Shown here: positions 23,101 to 38,100 of the stretch, one piece after another
Layout of the letters: each line of letters begins with the position of its first letter
Numbering within the stretch: the stretch's first letter is position 1
Assembly: GCF_001949145.1 (NCBI RefSeq)
Contig: NW_019091431.1
Location: 1,041,426-1,105,425 of the forward strand
DNA length: 64,000 nt
Origin: Acanthaster planci
Lineage: Eukaryota; Echinodermata; Asteroidea; Valvatida; Acanthasteridae
Direction of reading: 5' to 3'
Made by a program: the position numbers and the translations under genes
Notes under the pieces: generated by a model
Database searches by the model: none
Told to the model about the DNA's origin: nothing
The model's input: the letters and a program-made list of their open reading frames with translations, nothing else

Positions 23101-26100
23101 CAAGTTCAAGCTTGAAAATGTAGGGTTGCCAAAATTTATGATACAACCTGTTCTCTTCATGGCTGTAGTTTTACTCCTTTTTTCACTTCACAAGTGTACA
23201 GTATATCATCCCTGGGCTGTACTCTCGTTGACAGCACAGATAAATGCAAAAGTACACTGACTTGTAACAATGCAGACTCCAATAGCTTTGCCTTGTTTGA
23301 GTGGATGATAAGTGGTCACTAAGTGTGACCTTGAATGCCCTCAGCATTGCAATGTGTTGTTACTAGTTTACACGTATGTTGGATCATGGAGGTAAAAACA
23401 TGAAAGGTGTGTACAAGTACATGGACCACTGAAATAATACACATCCATCATTTACATTGCACACATCATGAAGCTGAGGATGATGGAACATTAACATCGT
23501 AGGGTGAAACGTAACATGCATGTAATTCCAATCACAAGGACTTTTTGATAATGGCCACTCATGTCTACAAGTGTGAATTGACTTTTACCACTAGACTTGC
23601 TCCTTTGCAAGTGTCGCGTTGTGTAGTCACATGCTGCATATTCAGCATATGTACGATGCCAGTGTGCAGAGGACTTGCACTCGCCGATTTTTCAAGGCAC
23701 TGAAGAACCCTTATGAATTTAAAGCAAAGCAGCTCAGACTGCCTGCATTAGTACTATATTCGCATCTCTGCTGAATGTGGAGGCCCTTTAGACAGTAAAC
23801 ATGCATATTTTCCTTCATGTTGCTCGGGGCTCCACACAAATGCAGAGGTTCATCCCTGATGCTGATATTCTCGTTTACTTGCCCCCTTTAATTCTGGCAG
23901 AAGGAAGCCTTTGTGCTCGCTAAGTCTTTCCATCGTTGTCTTAAAAACAGCTACAGTAACTCGTTAGTTAGGTCCGCGCATGCTTGTATTGCCTCTTTCA
24001 CCCAACCATCAACAAAAGGAAACCCCATCAAGAGTCAGACATTTTATAAAGCATTCGCTCTGTGCAGTTACTCCATCAAGGACGCAGCAGACTAATGTTC
24101 ATCATCAAAAACTGTTCATTTTTTTCCATGTCACATTTTCAATGGTTGGCTGAGCATTAAGCAGCAGACCCTCGGCACAAGTGCCACCGGTGGGCATCAT
24201 CGCCGGTCCCCTTGCCCCAAGCAGATGGCTCCGCATATTTATAATCCCCGGTTGGTACCAAGGCACCTTAAGTTTATGCATATATTAATGGGCGGAGCCG
24301 TCAGTAAGCAGCATCTGTCCAGATGTAGATGTCATTGGGAAGTGGCATTCCACGGACATGATGTGCATATCTAAGTGATGAGCATCTTTGGGCATGGTGT
24401 TGGTGCAGGTCACTTATTTTCATCCCACAAACCCCGCCATTGCCTTCATTTGTATTGCTGCCTCCTTTTCCTTTGCACAAAAATTTCAATTATATACAAT
24501 TGCAACCATGTACATGTATGTGCAGCTTACAAACCTTTGCCACTTGCAAAGTGTGTTGTAAACAAAGACAGAGGGATCCCAGTACGACGCTTTTAGCGTC
24601 AATCTGCGCACTTCCGGGTTTGAAAACGAGGCTGTATGTGTCAGCTTCAATTCTTAATACGATCAGACAATGGAAAGTAAGGAGTTAAGACACAAAATAC
24701 ATAAAGGTATGTTAAATTCAGACTTTTCAGGCTGCCAATTTTTGTGGAAGAGTCTTTCAGGATGACTCGACATGTGAAATCAAAAGAAAATAACGGCAAT
24801 TTACCGCCAACTAACGTACCTGCGATGGTCGTTTATCTTGTGCAGTGGTCGTGGTTTAAACTGAAGTGGCACCACACTTACGAACCGGATACTGCATGTA
24901 CTGTGTCGACTCAGGGGGGGTGCACGACGAAGTTCAACACAGAGAGCCTCGGTTTCAATGCAGATATGCGCAGACGGCGCTAATGTGAAATCCATCTATT
25001 AACACAAGCTAAAAATTGACACTATAAAAAAGTCAATTGTAAGATCTTGTCGTAGACATTAAGGCATACATGTACTGTACATGGACTAGTATTACTGGTA
25101 ATAGGGAGTACCGGGGTATTTTGGTCAGTTTTGAATTTAATAGTCAGTTTTTATATTCCCTATTAGTACACATTACCATAAACGACAAGTGTTTTGCTCG
25201 AATCATAATCTGTAATTAAGTTTGCATTAGACTGCCCTCTGGAGTCCATCATCTTACAAATATTCTAATGACGTAATATGGTGAATGCAGCTTATGCAAG
25301 GTGCAATAGTTGAAGAGGCTGAGCGGCACAGTAATGCAGGCTTATCATGTACAGTACATGTAGAGACTTGCCCACACAGTGCCCCGCAGCTCCGATGAGC
25401 GATGACCAAACCAGCATAACAAGTCTACTACATGTATTCTGTTATCTGAAGAGTTCACCAATAGTTCACAAATGCACATTCTGAGGAGCAGTCAGTAAAA
25501 GTCAGAGTTGAGGGTTTGTTTTGGTGCAGATTTCTTGAAGTGCAGGACCTGCAGGACACTTAGGGCTATACACCAGTTTTTTTCATGGCCAAATTTTCCA
25601 ATTCAAGGAGCAGTAACACTTATTCGTACACATATGCACATCACTGGTGTAGCCCAATTGTTGTAATTATGGCTCACTTGTTTGTGCTAGGTTTAATGTT
25701 CAGTGGGTATTTCTTTGTTATACCTGATGCCGGTTTTCTGGGAATTAATGAAATGTGGAAATGGGTCATGCTTGTCTGTCTCGTGTTCGGGCTCTTTGCC
25801 AAGCAACTTTACATAAGGAGATATCATAGTATACTGATTAATCTCGTTTTTAAACCTGGGCCCACTTGGTTTTTGTGAATGGAAAATAAGAGTAACAATT
25901 TACAATGCAATCAATTTAGTTGACACACCTGATCAGTGAAGCATGGATATTGTTCATTGTGGACAGAAAATTAAGGGAGATCGCAGCTAGTTAACACACA
26001 GTCCAAGACGGTGATAAAGGCAAAAGTAAGTTGTCGGATATGTACATGTATGCTGCTGTACAAGCTGTCCTGGTTTCCCTGTTTTGGCAGGTGATTTTTA

Positions 26101-29100
26101 ACCATGCAGAAAGGAGCACCCATTTATTAGTTGCCAGACTCGCTGTGCGTTCTTGCCTCATGAGTATCTATTCACAAGACGATACCTCCAACCAGTGGAG
26201 GCAGTGTCTCTGCGTACACTGTGCTCGCCCCATGCCAGGTTTTTGAAATCTAAGGGGCATGCCATGTGCTATTTGTCTGTCTAAAATGTCTATGCACATG
26301 CTTGTTGGTGCTCAGGCCACATGTAACATAATGCACTCACAGCGTCGGTTTATCATTATTTTGTCAATGTGTTTATTTTGAAATGAAGGATTTTTATTTA
26401 TGTCTTTTTCAGACAAAATTCTGAACAAACTCGACCCAGAAATTTGGTTGTCTGTTGGAAGAAGATACATTTGAATTTCATTCCAAAAATGCAAATTTAT
26501 GTAACCCAGTAGGGATTTCCCATCAACTAAGTGAATTTTCAGGTTTAAGATTTAAGGAAGTGTTGTCAAAATGATCAGCAAAGATGTACACCTGTACATT
26601 GTAATTCCATTTTCCTTGGCATGTCACCATCAGTATGTGACTTGCTCCTGGTTTTGATGTGATGGGTCACCTATATGTCATTTTTGGACTTAGTGTAAAT
26701 GCAGGCTGATTATTATGCATGCCCAAATTCACAGTGCTTTTCAAAAATATAAGGCTTAAATGCAAAATGTACATGTACATATACATACATGTTTTTTTTA
26801 AAATCCATTACTTGCCCGAAAAACATCTTACCTTTGCAATGTTTCGTTGAACTTGTTTGCATGCTCATAGTCTATTTTGCGTTAACTTTGAATCTTTGAA
26901 CCCAAGTTAATTTGGTCATGTTGGTGCACTAGCGCAGCCCCATCAAAACCCCCGTTTTTAGCTATCCTCATTGAAGGAAACATCCTGTGAAGTTTCCCTC
27001 CAGCATAGAACCCACCCACACCCCTGGACCCAAGGTCTTCCTCCCTGTCTCCCTGGGGACGCCCTACCTGTTTACTTGTGTCTGATAAGTTGTCCAGTTC
27101 CTGGAGCCAGACTAATTGTAGCTGATGTGTTGCATGCGGTATTTGAGTGTCCTCCAACTACTAGTATTTTTAAATGAAATAATTGGACAACAGGGGAAAG
27201 GGTCAAGTAAGGGTCAGTTCATAGGACAGCATTGTTTTGTGTTGGAAATGAGAGAGAAAGTGTAGGTTTTAACCTTACAGGTAGGTGTCATTTAGTAGTG
27301 TCTTTTACATGTACTTTGCACTGGATTAAATCCTTCTAAATCCAACACTCTCTGTGCAATCCAGATTACTTGTTGATGTGATGGTCATTGTTGATGGACC
27401 CATGACACATGGCTTTCATGACCTCATCAGCACTATTGCCATGACAACATTCACTGAATGTCCTGGTAGCACTTCAGGCCTCCTGGATCAAGTCCATCAA
27501 CATGTGGTCTTCTCAGGCCTTCTGGACTGAGGCCATCAAAATCTACCTGAACAAGGAATGGATTTTGATGGATTTGGGATGTTTAAGGTTCAGCTCAACC
27601 TACCAATCACCCCCAGCTTACTCTTGCCTTTACCTCACCCAGCTCTGCCCAACCGTTAACCTACCTCTCTCTTCACCTCTATCTATACCCCACCTACACC
27701 CTTCATTAAACTCCCAGCCCTCCCCAGCTTCCGGTAACCGTTTTCTTGTCTCCAGTTCCTGCCCCTGGCCCCTGTCATATATGCAATGTATCATATGCAA
27801 TTCATTGGGGAAAATAAATTTTCCCCTTTTGAAGCTTTTCAAACATGAATCATGAATTTTAAAATTCAACCAGTGAACACTTAGTATACATGGTTACATA
27901 GATCTGTCAGCATCCACAGATCATAAACCTCCAATTTCTACTTTTTTTTTTCTTGGTCAATATCTAAACATTGGTTTCTTTGTCTGGTTGTCCTTTCAAT
28001 TCAGTGTAAATTTCAGCGTAAGATGCACTATTTCACGTTAATGATCGCATAGAGTTTGTTCCCTTTTGGTATGGAGGCCATACGTCAGGTGTGCCATGCA
28101 CAGTAAACCCACTCATGAAGGTTCAGAGAATTGGTTTGGTTGTACATTCACTGGTTGGGCCTACGCATAGTCATATTCTCAGAACGTGACACTTTAGACC
28201 CTCAGTGACTTGGCACAATCACATGCAGAATCAGTGAGACAAACAGTTCCAGCCAATGGAATTCATTAAACATGATGAATCGACACCTTCGTCTCGTGGC
28301 CCCCACAAGTGATATTTGAAAAAGACCAGGGCAGGTAGGGCCTCTGTGACATTGTCACGACAAGTCCAACAGCAAGACTGGCTGGACTGTTGGTGAAACA
28401 ACACAGGGACGGGGGCTGATTCTGCATGCCCGTAAGACAGTGGCAGTCTGAAATGTCAAGAAATCACAACTTGAAAGCCCTTTGTCAGGCCTCAAAGGAA
28501 TTGTACCAGGGAAATTATTTTCTACCCTCCTTCCAAAACTCTCATGCTGTGCACCGCACATGTGCACCCAGAGATCAAAGGCTCTTTGTTGTGCTGACAT
28601 TTTAGATGAAGAGAAAAATACAGTGTTGTCGCCTTGTACCTTGCTGAAGATACATGTGCAGCGGCACAGCGCAATTGTTTCTTACCCTTTGTCAAAAAGT
28701 CGTGTATACAAAGTGCACATCCGCCGGGAACCAACCACAAGAACATTGCTCTCTGTATTTTTAACTGGTAACCAGTTGTTTTGCTGAGCAAACACTCTTG
28801 CACTTGTTGATTGCATATTTTGTTTGTGTGTGTGAAAGTTTGTTCCTGTTCAAAGGGTACCAGAGCTCTTCTCATTGTCTTCACAGATGTTGTTGACTGG
28901 ATACCTTCACTGAATTAGTTTCATTTTATTTATTTTTTGAAAAACTGAGATATGTACAGATTCTGTTTGTGCAGTTACATGCAGTGAATTCTTTTCAAAA
29001 TTCTAGGAACTTCAAACATTGCTGCGTGCTTTCCTCATGATATTCTCAAAACTAAAACGGAAGGTGTAAGTCCCGGTGAAGTTTCCAGAAAAGGAAAGAC

Positions 29101-32100
29101 CCTTCGCTGCTCGTCAGTGTGATAACTTTCTTTCTGGGATGGATTCACAACTCAACTGTACTGCTTAGTCAATCTGGTTACTGAGAGAGTAATGCCATTA
29201 TGCATGGCACTGTGTTTGGTTTTAAAAGATGCTGTTCTGCGAAGGAAAAGAAACAGACCACATAATGTCCCCTACTCAGTATGCCCTGTGCATTATAGAA
29301 GCCTACATACATGCCACTCTTTTGTTTTAATGAGGCTTGTGACCTTAAGGTCAATGACCCCTTTATGCCATGGACAGGTGTTAAATGCATTGTGGAGACA
29401 TGCCCCAGACTGTTGCCGAATGTGACTTGACCTTAGGTCGCATTGGGTAGATGATGATTGAGGTTTATGAGGCCCAAGTGCTGCACTTTTTAATGGCCTT
29501 TGTGATCTTTGTTGATTATTATTCAGAGAATCAAGCAACACTATACCAGAGCCTGTGGTATTTTGTAAAATAGAAAAAAAAGGGAATATTTGTTCTTTTT
29601 TTCCATTCGACCAGCTTTTCATACATAGTTTATCCTGTTTTCTGAATATGCTAATTTTAGTGTCAAGTACCTTATGTCCATCAAATTTCATGACCCCCTG
29701 CACATGCCAGTGCCACCACAGGTGACAGAGAGGGCACCGTAGCTTCGGATGACGCCACGTTTAAGGTTGCTATGGAAACGCGATGTGCAATCTCTTTAAC
29801 GACCAGGTCGGAGTAGTGGCATAGATCGTAGTTACAGACAGTGTGTGTGCCTCGTCCGTGGCTTGAATGCGGACAGCAAGGCTAGGCATCGCAGCATTCA
29901 CGTGGTTGCTGATGATTGTTCACAGTCTGCCTGTGAGGAAGGCAATTATTCCCCAGGATTTGTGTGACAAGAGAAATTGAGTTAATTTGTGACAAAGCCT
30001 GTCTTGTGTAGCTGTGCCATCAACCCTTGTTTAAGGGAACCAAAATGACTTCAAATAGATACCAAAAAACCTGTATCTGCTGTTAACATGCATGCAAACT
30101 CCTGTGTACTTTGAAGTGATTATCGGGACTTAGCAGAATTTTTTATTCTGTTTGCACTATAACAACTGGAAATATTTTAGTGCATGTATGTACAGATATA
30201 ATTGTTCACATTTATGCATTCTATGCATATTATTTAGACATTCCATTTGATATGACATGTACTAAGCTTGTTTTGCTGAATATGTCTTACATGAGAGTAG
30301 ACACAAATCTGAGATGAGCTTTTTTGAAGCGAATTCCCATGTCAAGTATCTCACACTCACTATTCTTGAAATTTGGTACTATGCCAATTCTTGCTAATGA
30401 GAGTCCGTATTTTTAGCCTACCCAGTAACCATTTTCTGGTGGTTCCCCTGTGATTAACCTGATGCATTTCTCACTCTCTAGTTTTATTTTCACGACAACA
30501 TAACTACTACGTAGTGATTCTTCTTTTACCGATTCTCTGTCATATTTGTTTAACAAATATGGACGTTGATTTCCGTGAAATATTCCCCACTCGGTGCCAT
30601 TGCTAGTCCATTTATGTGAATTTATTTCCTCTTAAAAGTGCTGCTCGCTAAAATTGGCCATACATGTATTCATTTCCTGAAAACAGATCCGGGTCTGCAA
30701 GCTTTCTGGACGCAATTGGAAACTTGACATTTTGGCAAAGCCCCAGTGAGCAGTCCCAAGTACCAGTGTCCCAGAAAGTCTGCTGGATTTTATAACACAA
30801 AGACACAAAGTAAATACATGTGAAGAGTTTAAAAGGGAAGGCATTTTCTAGAGAAAAGTATCAGTTGTTGATAATGACACCCACGGATGGAAATTGCCTG
30901 CAGATTTTGCCGCGGGATCCAGCAAATCAGTGGAAAAACTTTCTGATGTTCAAGAATCTTTCTGTGAAAACACCAATTGAGTTCTTGCCAAAAAGTTTCT
31001 ACATCGTGTTTTGTGCTGTCACCTCATTGAGATTTTTTAAAACCCCTCATTACCACCATGACAAGTGTCATAATTCACCATCATCCACTCTCACCACAAT
31101 CACCTCCCCCAACCCTCCCACCCTTCCCTCAGGGTGAGAGTACTCAGTTAGCACTGTCTACTTCTACAAACCCATTTTGAAAATACTTGAACTACATATC
31201 GGGATACTTTACCTACAATGTAAGGAGCCCTTTACCCTACAGCCGAGAGCCACCACAGAGTAGAGAAGTATTAACTAGTAGTGCGTTCTTTGTATTCCAC
31301 AATTTGCACGTCAAGGTTCGCGTTAACTAGTCGTGAGTGTGCTCTACACACCCAATCAATCTTCAAAAAAAAAAAAAACTGCTGGGTTTGATGTTTTTGC
31401 AGTTCTAAGTTAGCATCAGAATCCCCTCCAAAAATTTTGCAGCAATTATGTTCTGCTCTCCTGAATTGCAAGAATGTACCGCTGTGCAATCTTAAAGTTT
31501 CTCTCTTAGCAGAGAAGAGAAAGATTTGGGGTTAAAATGGAAAATGAAAGTGTGTGTTTGGGCTTGCTATTTTCGGCCTGGTGGTTAGGGATAGAGCCAG
31601 TAATACAAGCACAAGTTCTTGACATCACAACAGACCTTATTTAGTCAGAAGCCAGGATATCATCTGGTACAGTTGTTAATATTAAACCTGTCTTTGATTT
31701 GGATTTAGTATTTGGTGATAATATTTGTTTATGCATTCATAACAGTTTGGGCTTTTTTTTTTATTGACTTTTTGGACACAGTGCCCCAAATTGATAAATG
31801 GACTGGATAAACGAGATAACGGTATCTGCTGCTCATTGTTCAGAATGTTGGGTTGAAGTTCCGTAATTATTGGTGCTTTTTGCTGGCAATTTCTGTTTCT
31901 TAAAGAACCCACTCCACTTTGTGCCCTGAAGAATTATTGGGAGCATTGTGTGATCATGAATTATTGGTTATTTTCTGAGTCCATTTTATGCCAGTTGTCA
32001 AACAAGGAGCAGAATGCTGTGATTTGGAGCTCCTGAATTATTTGTTCTACATGTACCTTCAACCTGGAACAAGCGTTTCTCCCCACTTTGGTAGACAGTT

Positions 32101-35100
32101 ATCAAAGGACCCTCCGGTAGTGTGATTGTCCAGTAAAGTGTCTCGTTCTACACAGGGTGCATCAGCAGACCTCCCCTTTCAAGAAAAAAGGAGTGGGAAA
32201 AAGGGGGTAACATGAGAAGCACTGCCCAGCATACGTAGCTTTTTTATGAAAATAAATCAAAATAAGGACACTCTTTATGAGTTTGAATGAATGTTGACTC
32301 TGCCATGCCTGATAGAAAAGGTGGAGAGGGGTGGACAGGGGAGAGCCTGACGAAAGGGGAGACAAGGGGGGGAGAACAACAGGCTGCAATTAGTGAGGGG
32401 AGCCACCGCATTGAACTCACTGTCTCCTGGGGAATGTGGGTACATTATGGCAGTGATTATTGGGGAGAGATCAGTTAAGAAGTGGGGAGTACATCCATTG
32501 TGAGCATCTTTTGTGACTCAGAAAAGAGGAGAGGGGGTGTGTGTGAATGTGTGTGGTATCCACGAGGCGTGAAACTCACCGCCGCTCCGTAATGGTGCAC
32601 GCAGCCATGCACCGATTTTTCACTGGCAAATTTGAAGAGGCTGCGTGGCTGAATGGGGCCGGGCTTTGGGAGGAATTGCCGAGATGGAGTACTTTGTTGA
32701 CTTGTGAATGTTCCTCAGAATGAGCCACTGAGTTCCATCCCCTCCTCCCGCTGCTTCCCTAATCATTCCCCATCACATGATCTTACAATTTCCCGATTTA
32801 TCATGAAGGACTCAGAGAAGTATTACAGTGAGCCACATCGTCTTTTGTTCTCAAACCAATGAAATGGAAGGATTGTAACCAACAAAGCATCCTTAGTTAG
32901 CTCTCAAAAATGGATTTTCCCTTTGAATTACACATATGCTATACTTGGGACCTTCATTGTACACTTTGTGCCATGAGAAATTCACACAATTTTGCATGCG
33001 TCCGTCCAGGGGTTTTTCTCAGTGTTTATAATTTTTCAATATCCAGGTCTTATCCGTGCTTTACGGATGCTAACCTTCTCAATTTCTACAAAGTCTCATG
33101 TTCCACCCAAATCCACATCATCTTCCATTCTTCCACTCACGGCTTTGGTGCCTTTGATTCACCTGTCATTCAGCCTTGCCTCCGTCCCCCCCTCTTCCAA
33201 ATTGGCCATCTCAGGGCACATTGCCCCCCCCCTGCTACTTTTTGTTACACCAGTTTCAGTCAACACATGTACTTCAGGACTGGGTGCCCGTAAAAGACAC
33301 CCAGCTTGCATTGCCTAGGATGAGAAGAGAAAGGGGTGAAATCCATGATAGGAGAGACGCTGTGCATGAAAGCCTGCTTCAGAAAGAAGATATGCATGAA
33401 TTATTGTCCTCGGGACGGAAACTGATCACAATGAAACAGTCAGTCTCATTGCTGCTCGGTTAGCATTCCTGTGGGAAATATTTTATGGGAACATTTTCTT
33501 AATCTCAAATTTGTCCCCCATTGTCCTTTTTTATTGTTACTCAAGAATCAAAGAAATACTAGTGGTGAGCCCACTAAACAACTCTGCATGTTAAATATTG
33601 TGTTTGCAATTTCCATTAATTACATGTAAATGCTATCAAAAATTAATCCAAGAACAGATTTATAGCCTAGTCAGCACAGGGGAGAGCTTTATTGATAATT
33701 TGGGATCCTTTAACCTACTGCTTGGGTTTATTGTCTTGATTTTTCACAAGTCAAATATTAAATTCTCAACTGTAATCAGGATTAGAATATAAAAGCGGAA
33801 TTGGTCATAGTCTTCGGAGTTTGGCAGCAGGCTATTTGGAATTGAGCCTCGTGGGTCTGATACCCAACCCCACCAGATAGCATTGACCTTATTCCTCAGC
33901 CCTGTGTGCTGACCATCAATGTTGCTATTGACCACATCAGACAGTTGGCAGCCTGCATTACATTGTACCTTAACCGGTGCTGTTGCAGTGACGTTGTTGC
34001 GACAGAAAGGACCCGAGTACAACCACAGACCCAAGGTCTTGGCATGGTCCTAGATTCTGATGGGTAAGGAAATTAAAATGAGGCAGCGTTGCGCTGGCTG
34101 TGTGTGTGTTCCCTTTGAGCAAATCCTGGAGGAGGGCAGTTCATGGCCAGCTTGTGGCAACACTCCATTTCTAATTAAGACTCCCTTGTAGCTGTAATGC
34201 TGCATGTACCACATTTCAATTGGCTGGGGGGTTATTATTGCAGAAGCTTGGGCTAAACATTTTCCTCCTCTTTTTTGCACAATAAGAAATATTTTAGGCA
34301 TGCACATACAGTTGGAGATGAGCATCAATTTTTTTTATGAATGAAATTATAATTTTCCATCAGAACTCGCATCTAATTTGCCTTTATTTTTATTCAGTAT
34401 TCTGCTTTTTTTTTCTTCTTAACTTCATGTGAATTGTATGGTGTCGTGCAAAACATGTTCACCAACGTTGTATGTGTTTGTCAGAAGATGAATGTATAAA
34501 TTTACCTTCAGTCACTTTCATCTGTCAAAAATTCAAATTCAACATTTTACGAAAAATAGCTGTCATTGTAAATCTTTTGTGTGGATAAATTGTGGGTTGT
34601 ATAACGGATTCAGGTGTTTTAAAAATGCCCTTAAAAGTGCAGGTTCTCAAAATAATCACTCTTAAAAAAGGTAACTGGCATCACCTTTGAAAGCATTTTT
34701 GTAGTTACTTTACTACTCGGCTGTTACTTTGTGGGATACCTTAACGAGGATTTTTGTTGTGCTCTCAGTTTGTGTTTAACGGTGTATGATAATGGAAGGG
34801 GCTTGGTGTGTGTTCAAGATAAGTGATGCGCATACTGTATGTGGCTCCTTCATCCTTGCTTTTACGATGCAGCCTTGGTGCATGGGCCAAGTAAAGTACC
34901 CAGGAGTTCTTGGGAATTCAGGGCATCTCTGCTGGGCATGATCTGTCTTTGACCGAGGTATCGTAATTGAAATGTCTGCATCCTACTCTTTGCCCTCTCA
35001 CCATTCTGTCTACCACCGCCCCCCCTCCCCTCACAACCGCCTGTCTTCTCCAGCGAGACAGATGAGAAATCATAGTTTCAATCGGCTTCTTGTACATCAT

Positions 35101-38100
35101 CACTTAGGTGGAGATATCACAGATGTGTGGAGCACAGGAGACTGCTGGGAGGGAGCCTCAAAACAGTGAATTTTTATCGTCCACAAAATAATAATCACAA
35201 GTTGAAGTAATCATTGACCGTGTTTCCTTGTCTTACCCCCTGCAAAATATGTAAACCTGGGAATGTACAAAAAATGAATTCGCTTTTAGTGATGCAGGCA
35301 TGCGTGACTGTAGAATGTGGAATGTTAGAAATATGTAAAGCAGGTACTGGGTTATGCATGGATAAGTGGCCGTGTGGTGTACGACACCGAAACATTTCTA
35401 CAAGGGGGGAGGGAATGACTACTTTGCACAAAAAAAGTGTCTCTGAATTATTACTCTTATGCCAATTTTAAAAAAGGAAGGAAAGATGTCTGTACCTTTT
35501 GTCCTCAGTGTGGACGTATTTCTTTTGCCAGCTTTGAATAATTCGTAAAATTAAGGCCATGAAATATAAGGTCAGTATGATGTCCACTGTATAACGAAGG
35601 TCCCTCAACACCTTGCACACTTAGAGAATTTAGATTATGCTAAGTCATACAGTTTCTATTAGACACCTCCCCCACCATGCAAATACACCATGGGTGCTTC
35701 CACCCCCACCTTTAATGACTCTGTGTGCCTACACGTTCCTTTATGAACTCTTAATTCTTTAGGTAATTATGTTCTTCCCACGTGTACATTTGAATCACGA
35801 TTACACAAATGGTATTTCTGAAAACAAAGACACAGAAAGTACCAGGACCTTTATTGACAACCTCATAGATCAATATACATGTACCACATCCCAAATAAAA
35901 TCTATGTCGGGAAACAGTAGTAATTTATGTGACCTGACTTACAGCAAGGCACATACATGTACATAAGATGGAGGGGTCTTTGGTTAGGTATCTTCCATTT
36001 GAATTGTCGTTATTCTCTGCACTCCACTACGGTCAGGTCAAGACCTGCATGACCAATTAGGACAAAGTAGAGATCTATGGATTCAAATCACACGCCAGAA
36101 TGCAAATTAAAGGAAATGCACCAGCCTGCTCTAAAGCCCAGTTGCCCGCGGTTGTAGGCGGGTTTGTCTGCGTAATTTGACACCCACCGTTGGGAGTCAC
36201 CGAAAGTACAGCGCCAACAATAATTAGAGTACAGCTGTGCAGGCAGAATGAAGAACTCCAGATAAGCCCAGTGAGGAGTGGGTGACTAGCCCTGAGTTTA
36301 TCTATTGGGTTCAACAGGATGGAGCCTAGTCTAGCGAGGTGTGGGTGTTTAGCCCAGCAATGTGGCACTTCTTCAGTTTCACTGGAGAATTCATACATCA
36401 AAGTTACCATCTTCAGATAGGAGAACTTGAAAGTGGGTGGTAAGACCGGAATGAAACCCAAAATTCAAATTCATGAGTGGGCGTTATACCCAGGAAGGAA
36501 CCCAGTGTACCCAGTCGAGGAGTGGGTGTTGAATCCAGAAGAGCAAATGTTTTTCTGGGTTGTTGGCACGTCGGCTCAATGTTAAACAAGTAGCTGGCAA
36601 TATCATATGAAATTCAGCAACCCATAAACAACAAATATTATTGTACCTATCCTTTTGAATTAGCCCAGTCGGTGGGTGTTTATCCAAGAAATTGGATACT
36701 TTTCTAGGCACAGGGGCTTAAAGCGTCGCATAGGGAACCCTATTCATGTTTTTATTGCGAATGCGCACTGAGTTCTGCGTAGCATAGTCAGCGAGCATAC
36801 AAATGTGCTTTTCTACGTAAAGCATCTTCTGTTCAATTCAGGTGCTCGACGTAGCCACTGCCGAGTTACTGCAATCAGAAATTTGCCTATGAATGAAACA
36901 TGACGTGTTGCTGTCTATCACTCGCTGCTTTGCATTATGTCACGGGGGGTTTCATATCAAAATCAAATTACAGTCACTTTTTTCTATCTTTTTTCAGAGT
37001 CGCTCCTTTCTTTTTCACAGTCATTGATGTAACCATCTTCTCTGATTTGGGATGAGCCACTTTGCCATAGGGGAGATATGTTCAGCATTCTTTTTTTTGT
37101 AAAATGTGCAGGCTCGTTAGAACTCCATATTAAAGAAAAAAGGTGCTCATTTAGATCACAAACTGAAGTAGACGTCTCCAACGATGTGTGTAATGTACTT
37201 GTGCACTGTTGACAAATGGTGTATACTAACTTTAGGGCAAGAACCAGTGTGTATTCATCTCGAGTTCCTCATAGACCAGCATATTTTAATGAAAAAAAAA
37301 TTGATTGTTCAAGATTTTCTTGTTTACAATTTGAATGGCTCACCTCACATCCCTTTGTTGCTCAACCATGCGTTTTATGCAGTGCCCTTGACCCCTTATC
37401 ATCAGAGCCACTGTGACCAGCTTTCCCACCCTTTCCTTTTCTCATCCTGCGTTCATCCAGGCTTTGTTGATTCCCTGCTTACTGATTTGTCCCTGTCTAC
37501 TTGTCAGTTTGTATTTGAGAAAGATTTGGGTAGGATTGAAACATCAGGCCCTCCTTATTTTGTGGCTTGTAGCGTGTGTAAAAAAGTGCTTACAGAGACG
37601 TTTTATGAAAAATTTAAGTGAATGTAAGTTTTTTAGGACGGCAAATCAAGTCTCCAGGACTTCCATCATCAATCATCACATTTATTATCTCTCTCTTCCA
37701 TCACTATCATTTTAATCACGATTTCCTTTCCTTCATCAAGTGCAACATTTTTAACATTCCTTCTAGCAATATCCCTCAACTGATCTGATAGTGTTACTTC
37801 AGTCTTTTCCCCCGCACCCTCATCATTGTGACCCTTGCTCATCCTATAACCGGTCAAACATCGCTGCGCTCATGTCCATGCTTTGCTCCTCTGGACTGAA
37901 CCCATCCCACACAGTCTCTTCACCAAGTTTCCTTCTCCTCAGCAGAGCCAATCCCTGCATCCATAATGTCAGAGTATGTAACCATGCATGGATTGTACAT
38001 GTACTGTAGATGGACGTCCTTTCAGAATCTGATCTGATAAACTGATCGCAACCACTATCCCCACTCCGTGCTCCACCCCACCTGTCACCCCTTGCACTGC

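Larger units (their letters stand above)
18472..24592 (+). other. KDM6A intron 5, part 1
   Basis: First 6 kb of a 33.2-kb intron (18472-51641). It holds an inverted-repeat element at 18668-19441 and an (AG)12 run at 19965-19989. Between 20000 and 24100 I see no supported gene, RNA or element. The 165-codon frame at 19750-20247 spans the AG run and is not credible. Confidence 0.6.

Noticed and set aside
25585-25878. 97-codon frame with hydrophobic stretches
   Set aside because: It could encode two membrane segments, but T-rich chance frames give hydrophobic peptides. No conserved feature supports a gene.
37184-37621. 145-codon plus-strand frame in intron 5
   Set aside because: No known family features and no splice context.
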